From positions 1 through 11,751 of the forward strand of contig CAJQJI010000025.1 in NCBI GenBank assembly GCA_905478675.1: a stretch of 11,751 nucleotides of DNA, given 5' to 3'. Under the pieces are notes generated by a model. It saw nothing but the letters and a program-made list of their open reading frames with translations, did not search any database and had not been told where the DNA came from. This document shows positions 1-7,153 of this stretch, in pieces (position 1 is the stretch's first letter; the number at the start of each line of letters is the position of its first letter). The stretch comes from Candidatus Altimarinota bacterium. Lineage in GTDB: Bacteria; Patescibacteriota; Gracilibacteria; UBA4473. The translations under genes and the position numbers were made by a program.

Positions 1-187
1 CAATGGTTTTTACTTGCTCCAAGTCCATGTAATCCCCAATAATAACTTCCTCGCATAAAGCTTTTATGCCGGGATTAAGGGCATTAGCGAAGTTATAAAT
101 TGCCGGCTTTTGTGGAGAACGATTAAGGGCTTCAATCAAAGCGTGTTCACGACCACCGTTTCCAATTACAAGAATTTTTTTAGGCAT
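1..187 (-). CDS. purD: Phosphoribosylamine--glycine ligase (GAR synthetase), N-terminal part, cut by window start
   Basis: The visible 62 residues begin MPKKILVIGNGGREHALIEAL, which matches the PurD N-terminus: a beta strand followed by the G-x-G-G-R-E-H-A-L signature of its nucleotide-fold A domain. A segment ending in NPGI corresponds to the family's 'PGN.G' region. PurD is a cytosolic ATP-grasp enzyme that joins phosphoribosylamine and glycine in step two of de novo purine synthesis. The ATP-grasp domain lies outside the window. The ATG is the first in-frame start and sits directly before the conserved strand, so the start is secure. The gene follows the pilus operon on the same strand but is separated from it by a strong terminator, so it probably has its own promoter. 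Identification is from the motif only, but the motif is highly specific. Confidence 0.9.
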   Translation of the reverse strand, partial: MPKKILVIGNGGREHALIEALNRSPQKPAIYNFANALNPGIKALCEEVIIGDYMDLEQVKTI

Positions 188-196
188 ACTTAATTT

Positions 197-236
197 AAAA
201 AAAACAGCCTCACTATAATGCTTTATAGAAGACTGT
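197..236 (-). terminator. Rho-independent terminator of the pilus operon
   Basis: On the minus strand, ACAGTCTT pairs with GAGGCTGT partner bases (with G-U pairs). After a one-base bulge, CTATAA pairs with TTATAG around the loop AGCA, giving a 14-pair stem followed directly by eight U. It lies just after the pilC-like stop and before purD. Confidence 0.85.
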
Positions 237-239
237 CAG
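212..239 (-). promoter_or_regulatory. Candidate purD promoter inside the terminator hairpin
   Basis: Minus strand: CTGACA (5/6 to the -35 consensus, plus-strand 234-239), a 16-nt spacer, then TATAGT (5/6 to -10, plus-strand 212-217). The start codon is about 25 nt downstream of the -10. The elements overlap the terminator stem, so part of the match may be fortuitous. Confidence 0.45.
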
Positions 240-257
240 TTTTTGTAATTAGTTTTT

Positions 258-1751
258 TTAGAAACCCCCAACTACCTGCTCGTTCATTTTTAGGATTGGT
301 AGATAAATCGCCAAAATCATGAAGACCGCGCCACCAGCAATGATACTTAAAATAACGGGTTCCATCATTTTAGACATACCACCAATTTTTCGGTCTAGCT
401 CTTCATTGTAGAAGTCTGCCGCTTTTCCCATAACTTGATCAAGCGAAGCCGTTTTTTCACCAATCGCCATCATGTTTACCAACATGCTTGGAAACAAACG
501 TTCGTCGTCTGACAGATTCTCGGCAATCGAAATCCCTTTGGTCAAATCGTCGGCGGCCAGTAGAAGTTTATCTTGATAGACTGGATTTTCGGCAATATGA
601 GACGCAATTTTTAAGCTTTCAACGACGGGTACCCCAGCGGAGATTAAGAAACCAAAGATTCTAGAGACTCGAGTTAAAATCATCTTGGAGAGGATGTCAC
701 CAAAGATAGGGAAGTGTAAAACAATACTCGACCATTGTTTTGACCCCGTTTTAGATTTTTTCCAGTAGAGAAAACTACCAACCCCGCCAATTGCTCCCGC
801 AATCAAAAAGTACCAGTAACTTAAAACAATATCACTCCCATTAATCAGAATTCTGGTTGGAAGTGGAAGATTATCACCGCCACCAAAAAGTTCTTCTAGT
901 TTTGGCACTACAAAGATAAGTACTACCACGGTTAGTAAAATCATGAATACAATGACAATAATGGGGTACATCATCACGGCTTTGATTTTTTTACTTAGGC
1001 TACTGATTTGCTCGTATTGGGCTACGAGCTCTTTTAAAATAGCGTTTAGTTTCCCTGATTTTTCTCCGGCCTCTACAACCGAACACGTGGCTTCATCAAA
1101 AACGTCGTCATTGTTCCGCATAGCGCCGGCTAAACTTTCACCCGTTTCAATTTGGGTTCGCATATCAATAATAACTCGTTCTAACTTTTTGTTCTTTGTT
1201 TGGTTGATTAATAAATTTAAGGCATCAATAATCGGTAACCCGGCGCCAATCATTGACGCGAGTAATTGAAAGAAAAGTAATTTTTCGTCTAATTTAATAC
1301 CCCCCATGTTAATGAGGTATTCATCAATTTGTTTAAAAATACTAATCTCATCCGTCTCAACCTTTTCTTTTTTTGCTTGTCCCTTAATGTCTAGAACTAA
1401 GGTTTCTTTTTCGTCTTCTTTTTTTGGTTGTGGTGTTTTAGGGGCGCCTATACTTGGCGCTGGTGTGGCAGCGGGAGCAGCCACGGGTTGGGCCGGTGTG
1501 ACCGGCGGAGCGATTGGCGCCGCAACGGGTGCGGTATTAGCCACAGGCATTGCTGGAGCCACTGGAGCGGACTGTGGCAGAGGCGCACTTGGAGCTACGG
1601 CTGGAACCGATTGAGCCACAACCGGCACCGCTTGTGGGGCTGGTGTGCCTGTGGCAGCAAATGGGTTTGGAATATTAGCGGCCGCATTGTTGCCTCCAGG
1701 AGTATTTCCTGGATTTGGATTGGCTGGCGTTGGGTTCGCTAAATCGCTCAT
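258..1751 (-). CDS. pilC: Type IV pilus / type II secretion inner-membrane platform protein (PilC/GspF family) with Ala/Pro-rich N-terminal extension
   Basis: This is the polytopic platform protein on which the assembly ATPase acts to polymerise pilins at the inner membrane. Two repeated T2SSF domains are visible, about residues 158-283 and 361-486. Each has the hallmark acidic-Gly-Glu turn (VEAGEKSGKL near 227-236; MAIGEKTASL near 428-437). Membrane segments lie at about 262-283, 311-329 and 466-486. The protein is 497 residues long where the family is usually about 400. The excess is residues 1-115, a low-complexity Ala/Pro/Val stretch, followed by a charged linker to about residue 135. The gene is last in the pilus operon, 17 nt after the ATPase stop. 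No clear ribosome binding site is visible. A start after the Pro/Ala region cannot be excluded, but the frame stays open from this ATG. The family call is secure; pilus versus secretion function is not. Confidence 0.9.
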   Translation of the reverse strand: MSDLANPTPANPNPGNTPGGNNAAANIPNPFAATGTPAPQAVPVVAQSVPAVAPSAPLPQSAPVAPAMPVANTAPVAAPIAPPVTPAQPVAAPAATPAPSIGAPKTPQPKKEDEKETLVLDIKGQAKKEKVETDEISIFKQIDEYLINMGGIKLDEKLLFFQLLASMIGAGLPIIDALNLLINQTKNKKLERVIIDMRTQIETGESLAGAMRNNDDVFDEATCSVVEAGEKSGKLNAILKELVAQYEQISSLSKKIKAVMMYPIIVIVFMILLTVVVLIFVVPKLEELFGGGDNLPLPTRILINGSDIVLSYWYFLIAGAIGGVGSFLYWKKSKTGSKQWSSIVLHFPIFGDILSKMILTRVSRIFGFLISAGVPVVESLKIASHIAENPVYQDKLLLAADDLTKGISIAENLSDDERLFPSMLVNMMAIGEKTASLDQVMGKAADFYNEELDRKIGGMSKMMEPVILSIIAGGAVFMILAIYLPILKMNEQVVGGF

Positions 1752-1768
1752 TTTATCTAATTATTATA

Positions 1769-3013
1769 CTACTCTTTAACGAGTTTGTAAATCTCTTCTA
1801 AAGAGGTTATACCTTGCATGACTTTAATTAAACCATCCTGTTCTAAGGTGATCATGCCTTCAGCTTGAGCTACTTTTTGAATTTCAAGCCCTGGCATTCC
1901 TTTCATAACCGCTACTTTAATCGGTTCACTCATGGTCATGATTTCATAAATCCCCATTCGACCTTTATAACCCAGTCCGCCACAAGTTTCACAACCGTTT
2001 TCGCTATGGGTATAAAATTGTGGTTCTTTAAACAAGTTCATATCAAACCCTTCATAGGGTTTAAAAAGAGCAAAGGCTTCTTTAAGCTTTTGCATCGCAT
2101 TATTACTGGGCGTTGTTTTTACTTTGCAGTCGGGGCATAATTTACGGCTCAAACGTTGGGCAATAATCAAATTTACGGCTGAAGTTAATAAGAAATCTGG
2201 CACCTGCATATTCAGAATACGCGTGATGGTTTCAACGGCAGAATTCGTATGGATAGTAGAGAGTACTAGATGCCCTGTTAGTGAGGCTTCAATCGCAATA
2301 TCGATTGTTTCTTTATCCCGGATTTCCCCCACCATAATGATATCAGGATCCTGCCGGAGGGCGGTTCTTAACCCGGAGGCAAAGGTGTAACCAATCAGCG
2401 GTTTCATCTGACTTTGATTGAGGCCGTCCATTTGATTCTCGACCGGATCTTCCAGGGTCATGATGTTTACCTCGGGGCTATTTACATAACTCATCGCTGA
2501 GTACATGGTAGTTGTTTTCCCAGACCCCGTTGGTCCAGAGGTAAGTACAACCCCATTGGGTTGTTCAATAGCCGCTTGGAATAATTTTAAATTTCGTCCC
2601 ACAATTCCAAGTTGATCTAGGGTAGGGATTTTTTTCGATTTATCTAATACCCGCATTACAATTTTTTCTCCGTTTACCGTTGGTAAAGTTGAAACCCGAA
2701 GATCTACTTCTTTTTCACCTAACCAAGTCGAGATCCGTCCATCTTGTGGGACTCGAGATTCATCGATTTTCAAATTCGCCATAAGCTTGGTTTTTGACAC
2801 CAAACCGGGATGCATATTCATTGGGTATTCCACAATGTGTCGTAAAACCCCATCGACCCGTAAACGAAACTCAACGTTATTTCGTCGAGGCTCGATATGG
2901 ATATCCGAAGCGCCTAAATTAAGCGAAAGAGACATACATCCTTCCAAAATTCCAGGCACATCGCCTCGAATAATCGCGTCTTTTAGTTTTTTTAGTGGAT
3001 CTTCAACGGGCAT
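1769..3013 (-). CDS. pilB: GspE/PilB-family secretion ATPase, short form
   Basis: This hexameric cytoplasmic ATPase powers pilin extrusion or secretion. The whole catalytic core is visible: an N2-type domain (SDIHIEP, FRLRVDGVLR, PQDGRI; residues 36-93), Walker A GPTGSGKT (160-167), Asp box TLEDPVE (186-192), Walker B DPDIIMVGEIRD (222-233) and His box GHLVLSTIHTNS (247-258). It also has the zinc tetracysteine C293-x2-C296 ... C341-x2-C344, which favours GspE/PilB over the retraction ATPase PilT. At 414 residues it is about 150 shorter than typical PilB: the MshEN/T2SSE N-terminal domain is missing, and the protein starts about 30 residues before the N2 core. The preceding gene's TAA lies in the same frame, 3 nt upstream of this ATG, so no longer form can be translated. 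It sits between the PilO-like and PilC-like genes, as expected for an assembly ATPase. The gene symbol is by analogy. Confidence 0.9.
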   Translation of the reverse strand: MPVEDPLKKLKDAIIRGDVPGILEGCMSLSLNLGASDIHIEPRRNNVEFRLRVDGVLRHIVEYPMNMHPGLVSKTKLMANLKIDESRVPQDGRISTWLGEKEVDLRVSTLPTVNGEKIVMRVLDKSKKIPTLDQLGIVGRNLKLFQAAIEQPNGVVLTSGPTGSGKTTTMYSAMSYVNSPEVNIMTLEDPVENQMDGLNQSQMKPLIGYTFASGLRTALRQDPDIIMVGEIRDKETIDIAIEASLTGHLVLSTIHTNSAVETITRILNMQVPDFLLTSAVNLIIAQRLSRKLCPDCKVKTTPSNNAMQKLKEAFALFKPYEGFDMNLFKEPQFYTHSENGCETCGGLGYKGRMGIYEIMTMSEPIKVAVMKGMPGLEIQKVAQAEGMITLEQDGLIKVMQGITSLEEIYKLVKE

Positions 3014-3016
3014 TGT

Positions 3017-3742
3017 TTAAACAGGTTCAGAATAAAGCATGGCTTGGATTTGAGCGTTATAGACTTCTTTTGATGTTGTTTCACTTTGGCTTCGTTCTTC
3101 ATTAAGAGATAAAGAATTAATTCTTCCAACGGGTAGTTTGTTGAGCTTTAAGAACTCAATAGAAGCGGTTTCTCCACCACCACTGGAAATTACTTTGTTT
3201 TCTAAATCATTGGTAATTTCGCTGGTTTTCAAAAAGGCGATAAATTCCTGAAGCATCTCTCTATCAATTACGACATTGATATTGACTGAAGTTTCAGCAA
3301 AAGGCAGACCGTCTACATTTTGAGGTCGCCCCACACTTAATGAATTTAATTTAAAGTCATTTGATCGGTAGTTTACCTGCATCAAAATGGCATACATTTC
3401 AATAATTTGAGTGATAGTCGTACTATCAATTTCGGTTGGAAACCGTTGGTCTGCAATGGCGATATAAGGTTTGGCTTTGTCTTTGAAGGCTTCTTCTAAG
3501 GTTTCTTTTTCAGTGCTTAATGTCTGATTTTCGGATTCAAGTTGTGGAATTAGACTCTCCATCTCAGTTAACTCGCTTTGTTTTTTAAGCCAATCGCTCG
3601 CGTTTGGATAAATAAGAAACGCCCCAGCAATAACCGTCATTCCAATTAGCACTAGCCATGGAATAGGGCTTTTATTCATTAGCTCTTTTCGAGTGTGTTT
3701 TGAGCCTGTGTTTTTTTTGACGACCGAGCTTAAGTTAGCCAT
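3017..3742 (-). CDS. PilO-like pilus alignment protein
   Basis: A bitopic membrane protein of 241 residues with PilO architecture. It has a short basic cytoplasmic tail, a membrane segment at about 28-45, a predicted coiled coil rich in E/L/Q at about 50-90, and an alpha/beta extracytoplasmic domain from about 106. That domain includes strand-rich segments (TSVNINVVIDREMLQEFIAF, 151-170) like the ferredoxin-like domain of PilO. In known systems PilO pairs with PilN and links the inner-membrane platform to the outer parts of the machine. The stop is 3 nt before the ATPase ATG and in the same frame, and the PilN-like gene ends 36 nt upstream. Sequence similarity is weak by eye; the call rests on topology, length and position between a PilN-like gene and the ATPase. 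Confidence 0.65.
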   Translation of the reverse strand: MANLSSVVKKNTGSKHTRKELMNKSPIPWLVLIGMTVIAGAFLIYPNASDWLKKQSELTEMESLIPQLESENQTLSTEKETLEEAFKDKAKPYIAIADQRFPTEIDSTTITQIIEMYAILMQVNYRSNDFKLNSLSVGRPQNVDGLPFAETSVNINVVIDREMLQEFIAFLKTSEITNDLENKVISSGGGETASIEFLKLNKLPVGRINSLSLNEERSQSETTSKEVYNAQIQAMLYSEPV

Positions 3743-3778
3743 GTTTAAATTATTTTTTTGTGTTTTGTATAAAGCGTT

Positions 3779-4861
3779 TTAACGCCAATTTTTTTGCCAT
3801 TGAATTAAATCCTCTAGATAGACATCATTAGGATCTTCGTCTTCTTCTTCTTGGAATTCGAGTCTTAGTGCAATTTCGGTTCCATCGCCGCCTTCTGGTA
3901 GCGTTCGTCTTGTAAAGTTTGTGACTTCTGCACCTTTATAAAAATCAAAACTATTCATCATAATCACAAATTCAGAGCTTAAGGTAAATACGCGACTTAG
4001 TAGGTCACTGGCAGAAACGGTTAGATTAACTCCACTGGCACTAATGTTGAGTCCTCGGATATCAATTTCATTGGCCATAATGAGCGTACTGTTACTAATA
4101 CAACGACCACTATTTTCATACGCTCTCTTCTCGGCTAATTGTGCAGCACTTAGCTTGTTGTTTGCAATATTACAAACATCAGGTTCAGTTTGGCTTAAAC
4201 TTTGGTCTCGATTCTTTTTGTTAAAAAAACGTGGTTGGTATTCTTTATCCTCAAAGTATTCAATCATGTTGGAAAAGCTGTCAATGAGTCCGAATTTTTC
4301 TTCTTCAACCAGTTGTCCGTCTTCATTAACAGATTCGACAACCTCATTAAACCAACGTTTTTGCATTCCTTCTATTTCTAATATTTCTGGCACTAATAAA
4401 GACACTTTATTCGTTTCTGTACTATCATCAAAAGCCGCACTTCGTTCATTAACCGACTCAATTTCGGCGGTTAAAGTTTCGTTTTTTTGCTCTAAAATGT
4501 TTTTTTCTTGCGAAGCCTTTACATAGGCAGATCCCGTATTTTCACTTAGCCCTAAATAACTAAAATAAGCGTTGCTTGGTTCTAAATCTGCCTTTAGCAG
4601 AAATCCAACCACAATCGCGATAGCCATAAATATTAAAGAAAAATACTTTAGCATTACAATGTGCACGGGCATTTTGTGCCGAGCGCTTAGTAGGCGATCA
4701 TGTTCCTCTTTACTCAGCGTCATGCTGGAGATGTTTCCCGCATTGCTTACGGCCTGAGAAATGATGCTATCAGTAGTTTGAGTGCTTTTTTTGACCCCCA
4801 TAACGCCGGTGGTAGTTTTGTCTTTTTTTCCGCCGATAACTGACTTTAGATTAAATCCCAT
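3779..4861 (-). CDS. PilN-like single-pass membrane protein, first gene of the pilus operon
   Basis: A 360-residue protein with one clear membrane segment at about 69-89. A long, Ser/Thr/Lys-rich cytoplasmic region precedes it and a coiled-coil-like stretch follows (about 114-140). The distal domain (265-340) has alternating strands and helices resembling the PilN/PilO ferredoxin-like fold (DIRGLNISASGVNLTVSASD). The tail is very acidic (338-348). Two cysteines, C230 and C254, flank a loop and could form a disulfide. The usual PilN N-terminal PilM-docking motif (INLLP-like) is not evident; the N-terminus reads MGFNLKSV. No PilM gene lies in the operon. It is larger than typical PilN (about 180-200 residues). 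A strong promoter lies just upstream, with a short leader and no Shine-Dalgarno sequence. Function is inferred from topology and position only. Confidence 0.55.
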   Translation of the reverse strand: MGFNLKSVIGGKKDKTTTGVMGVKKSTQTTDSIISQAVSNAGNISSMTLSKEEHDRLLSARHKMPVHIVMLKYFSLIFMAIAIVVGFLLKADLEPSNAYFSYLGLSENTGSAYVKASQEKNILEQKNETLTAEIESVNERSAAFDDSTETNKVSLLVPEILEIEGMQKRWFNEVVESVNEDGQLVEEEKFGLIDSFSNMIEYFEDKEYQPRFFNKKNRDQSLSQTEPDVCNIANNKLSAAQLAEKRAYENSGRCISNSTLIMANEIDIRGLNISASGVNLTVSASDLLSRVFTLSSEFVIMMNSFDFYKGAEVTNFTRRTLPEGGDGTEIALRLEFQEEEDEDPNDVYLEDLIQWQKNWR

Positions 4862-4889
4862 AGGGCAATATTTACAAATATATCAGATG

Positions 4890-4918
4890 ATTATAGCAGA
4901 TTTTAGTGTCTATTACAA
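4890..4918 (-). promoter_or_regulatory. Extended -10 promoter of the pilus operon
   Basis: Minus strand: TTGTAA (-35, plus-strand 4913-4918), a 17-nt spacer, then a perfect TATAAT (plus-strand 4890-4895) preceded by TGC, an extended -10. The expected transcript start is about 20 nt before the PilN-like ATG, giving a very short leader. It is the only good promoter between the terminator and the operon. Confidence 0.75.
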
Positions 4919-4989
4919 CTGTTTGAGACTTTTAAAGTAAGGGAATTATGTTTTTAGGCTATTGACCTGTTCTTTTTAAAAAAAGGTAT

Positions 4990-5023
4990 AAAAAAAGACC
5001 CCAGCATGGCTGAGGTCTTTTTT
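4990..5023. terminator. Bidirectional Rho-independent terminator after rpsR
   Basis: GACCCCAGC (4997-5005) pairs with GCTGAGGTC (5009-5017), with one C/A mismatch and a 3-nt loop. A7 lies on the left and T6 on the right, so it works in both directions. It separates the ribosomal genes from the pilus operon. Confidence 0.9.
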
Positions 5024-5042
5024 AACATTTCGTTTTAACTTC

Positions 5043-5264
5043 CTATTCGTATCGAACGTAAGGGAGTAAAGCCATTTGACGGGCTTTTTTAACAGCAGAA
5101 GCCAATTGTTTTTGGTTCTTTAGTGACGTTCCAGTGTGGAAACGACTTTGAATTGATCGGTAGTACGTAATGTACTGCGCTAGCATTTTAGGATCTTTGT
5201 AGTCGATGTAATCGATTCCGGCTAAAACAAATGGATCGATGAATTTTTTAGGTCTTGGAGGCAT
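5043..5264 (-). CDS. rpsR: 30S ribosomal protein bS18
   Basis: A small basic 73-residue protein, the usual bS18 length. It carries the family signatures: an N-terminal IDYIDYKDPKMLAQYI segment (usual form 'IDYKDv..L..yi..') and a C-terminal TGTSLKNQKQLASAVKKARQ followed by MALLPY (usual form 'TG....QRQLa.AIKRAR.lALLPY'). It binds 16S rRNA as a partner of bS6 on the platform of the small subunit. It lies downstream of rpsF on the same strand, separated by 79 nt, and is followed by a strong terminator. The ATG at 5264 precedes the conserved core by a normal short tail (MPPRPKKF). Confidence 0.95.
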   Translation of the reverse strand: MPPRPKKFIDPFVLAGIDYIDYKDPKMLAQYITYYRSIQSRFHTGTSLKNQKQLASAVKKARQMALLPYVRYE

Positions 5265-5343
5265 AGTCTAATGGAGTTAGTAATTTAAGTTTAGAGAAGG
5301 CTAGAGTGAGAGATTGCTAGTAGAGAGTATCTCGCGTTCTGTT
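5265..5343 (-). other. rpsF-rpsR intergenic spacer without ssb
   Basis: This 79-nt gap is where many bacteria carry ssb. No open frame, promoter or terminator is convincing here. On the plus strand it is purine-rich with several AGAG/CTAG repeats (about 5292-5330), which form no clear stem. Confidence 0.5.
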
Positions 5344-5850
5344 TTAGATGTCAGCCGCTTCGTCAACAATCGCGTCTAGTTTTTTATCCACGTCGTCTTT
5401 AGGCGCTTCAGTCGCTTTAGGCTCTTCTTTAATAGTCGTTAGTTTTTCTTTCTTAGCGGGAGCTTTTTTCTCTTCCGCTGGTTTTTTCGCATCTTCTTTC
5501 GCTTTTTCTTGAGCTTCGTATTCTTTTTTCATGTCAGCGTACTTTCGTGGCGCTGGAGATTTTGGATCTACTTTAGTAATCATGAATCGAACCAGACTGT
5601 TGTCTAAGTTTAATTCGTGACGTAAACCTTGAGCTTGGTCCGCTTCCATAGTGAATTGATTCACGTGGTAGTAACCCCATTTTTGTTTGTTGATTTTGTA
5701 AGCGAACCCTCGTTCACCCCAAAAATCAGAGAAAGTAACTTTCCCGGCAAACTCTTTTTCGATTCGACCGTCTAGGTCTTTCGCGTGTTTTTCGGCTGCT
5801 TTTGCATCGAGAGAGTTCTCGATAATAGCCATTAATTCGTACTTTTGCAT
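5344..5850 (-). CDS. rpsF: 30S ribosomal protein bS6 with long charged C-terminal tail
   Basis: Residues 1-96 form the bS6 fold: MQKYELMAIIENSLD for strand 1 (usual 'M..YE.m.I..p.l'), a central WGERGFAYKINKQKWGYYHV (usual 'wG.R.LaYpI.k...G.Y...') and a LNLDNSLVRFMITK region (usual 'l..d..vlR.livk'). It binds 16S rRNA with bS18. Residues 97-168 are a low-complexity tail rich in Lys, Ala, Glu and Pro with an acidic end (VDEAADI), making the protein 168 residues against about 95-130 in many bacteria. C-terminal acidic or charged tails on bS6 are known in several lineages. The start is fixed by the strand-1 motif. No Shine-Dalgarno sequence is visible. It is followed by rpsR, the usual pair. Confidence 0.95.
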   Translation of the reverse strand: MQKYELMAIIENSLDAKAAEKHAKDLDGRIEKEFAGKVTFSDFWGERGFAYKINKQKWGYYHVNQFTMEADQAQGLRHELNLDNSLVRFMITKVDPKSPAPRKYADMKKEYEAQEKAKEDAKKPAEEKKAPAKKEKLTTIKEEPKATEAPKDDVDKKLDAIVDEAADI

Positions 5851-5936
5851 GCTTTTTGGACGTTAAGAAATAAAAATTGTCTTGTGGCGTACCGCGTTCA
5901 GCGATAGGCAAAGCGTGAGGAAAATAGGGATTTAGT

Positions 5937-6905
5937 TTATTTTTGCAAATCTTTAAAATTATAAATTTTGTTAACTATTAGAGGTAAAATAAAGATAGCA
6001 GCCCAGACGGCTGAATACATATTTAAGATTTCTGTTTTGTAGTTAATGTAATAGAGAATGAAAAGCACTAAGCCAGTTGGAATAGTAAATAATAGTCCAT
6101 AGTTTAGATCATCAAAGCGCCCACTGTTAAGTTGATTTAAATGTTTTAACTTTGCTTTATATTCTTTTAGAGTTTCGATGCCTGGCAAGTAAAAAAGAAG
6201 GTAGCTTAGAGCGCTCAAACCGTAGATGATTGACATTCCGAATATAAAATAATTAGTAATGCCGATAATGCTTTCAACTGAAAACAGAGAATTTAACTCT
6301 GAATCTAGTGAAATTAGATATTGGATGTTTATTAAAGTGAAGCCAAAGATTATAGATGATGAGAGTATGGCCAAGATAGATTTTATTAACTTTGGTAGCT
6401 GTATTTTGAAGCAGCTGAGAAAAATCACTACTAAGGAAAGTAACATGAAGGTGAGTTTTACAACCATTTCAAGATTGAGCTCGAAAGAGATGTAGGTAAG
6501 CGAAAAAGTTATAATGATCAGTGTAATGTAATCTAAAGTGGGAGTGCTTTCTTTCAGATTTAAGATGAGAAGCAAAAAAGTTGCAGACACAGCAAAAACT
6601 GTTGGCATAACCTCAACCATATTTAAAAATTGTGTTGAGGTTTCTCCTTCCTCTAATAACGGAGTTGCGGCAGCTAGTAATCCAATACCAAGACTTATTT
6701 GAATTGCATAAAAATAATATTTTTTATGATTGGTGATTAGAAAATTATGAACTAAAAGCCCTGATACGTAGGCCAAAGTTAATGCAGGAATAGAATCTAA
6801 GAATAACATTAAAATTGCCCATGTTGTCATTAAAAGAAGAAAAGTTACTTTAATGCTTTTTGCCTCAACTTCGCTAATAGTTTGATTAAATTTCATAAAA
6901 ATCAT
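5937..6905 (-). CDS. Polytopic membrane protein, unrecognised
   Basis: I do not recognise a family. The 322-residue product has roughly nine or ten hydrophobic segments, near 19-36, 41-58, 63-80, 99-116, 125-142, 147-165, 174-194, 212-240, 268-287 and 293-312. Loops are short. The largest soluble part is a basic stretch at about 246-268 (LKEYKAKLKHLNQLNSGRFD). No catalytic or transport motif stands out. The base composition looks AT-richer than the neighbouring genes, partly expected from Ile/Leu/Phe codons but also suggestive of separate origin. Start choice is uncertain: ATG codons occur at residues 1 and 4 with no Shine-Dalgarno sequence before either. It lies upstream of rpsF on the same strand with 86 nt between and no obvious terminator, and is isolated from the DtxR-like gene by a repeat-bearing spacer. 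Confidence 0.75.
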   Translation of the reverse strand: MIFMKFNQTISEVEAKSIKVTFLLLMTTWAILMLFLDSIPALTLAYVSGLLVHNFLITNHKKYYFYAIQISLGIGLLAAATPLLEEGETSTQFLNMVEVMPTVFAVSATFLLLILNLKESTPTLDYITLIIITFSLTYISFELNLEMVVKLTFMLLSLVVIFLSCFKIQLPKLIKSILAILSSSIIFGFTLINIQYLISLDSELNSLFSVESIIGITNYFIFGMSIIYGLSALSYLLFYLPGIETLKEYKAKLKHLNQLNSGRFDDLNYGLLFTIPTGLVLFILYYINYKTEILNMYSAVWAAIFILPLIVNKIYNFKDLQK

Positions 6906-6931
6906 TGTTTTTAAACAACATTTGTTACCAT

Positions 6932-6948
6932 TAATCTTAATAAGATTA
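6932..6948. promoter_or_regulatory. 17-bp palindrome upstream of the membrane-protein gene
   Basis: TAATCTTA-A-TAAGATTA has perfect 8-bp arms around one central base. It ends about 27 nt before the membrane-protein ATG, so it is placed like an operator. No matching regulator can be named. Confidence 0.4.
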
Positions 6949-6955
6949 GGGGCTT

Positions 6956-7053
6956 TGTCATCCCTGACCTGCCTGCCGGCAGGTTTATTCAGGGATCCAG
7001 TTCAATAACAACCCTTTTTAAACCTAGATTCCTGCATGTTGCCGGGAATGACT
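6956..7053. repeat. REPIN-like pair of inverted palindromic units
   Basis: Unit 1 has ATCCCTGA (6960-6967) pairing with TCAGGGAT (6989-6996), enclosing the 12-bp palindrome CCTGCCGGCAGG (6972-6983). Unit 2 lies on the other strand: ATTCC (7028-7032) pairs with GGAAT (7045-7049). The outer ends are near-inverted repeats, GTCATCCC at the left and GGGAATGAC at the right. This matches the general form of REP doublets or small non-autonomous elements mobilised by RAYT/IS200-like transposases. No transposase is present here. Confidence 0.55.
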
Positions 7054-7121
7054 GATGAAGTTTGGAATTCCATCCCGGGAAAACCAAAGGGGACAGATTT
7101 AATTAACGCTTGGGGGAGGGT
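7054..7121. other. Spacer between repeat pair and regulator terminator
   Basis: It contains adjoining short palindromes GGAATTCC (7064-7071) and CCCGGG (7074-7079) that may be a decayed third repeat unit. Otherwise no gene or signal is seen. Confidence 0.3.
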
Positions 7122-7153
7122 AAAAAAAGTTTGCCTCTTTTTTATGAGGCTAA
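7122..7153 (-). terminator. Probable terminator of the DtxR-like gene
   Basis: On the minus strand GCCTC pairs with GAGGC across an A-rich loop, then AAAC and seven U follow. The stem overlaps the stop codon. The short stem and the 4-nt offset of the U tract make it moderate. Confidence 0.5.

Noticed and set aside
1306..1742. Open frames on the plus strand opposite the Ala/Pro-rich part of the PilC-like gene
   Set aside because: They are by-products of GC-rich Ala/Pro codons, with low-complexity products and no start signals.
5890..5906. Hairpin (UAUCGC/GCGGUA) in the rpsF leader as an S6:S18 autoregulatory RNA
   Set aside because: The stem is short and the leader contains no CCG trinucleotide, which I recall as a key feature of that motif.
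5726..5911. Open frame overlapping the rpsF start and leader
   Set aside because: Its product is basic low-information sequence in a different frame from the certain bS6 N-terminus.
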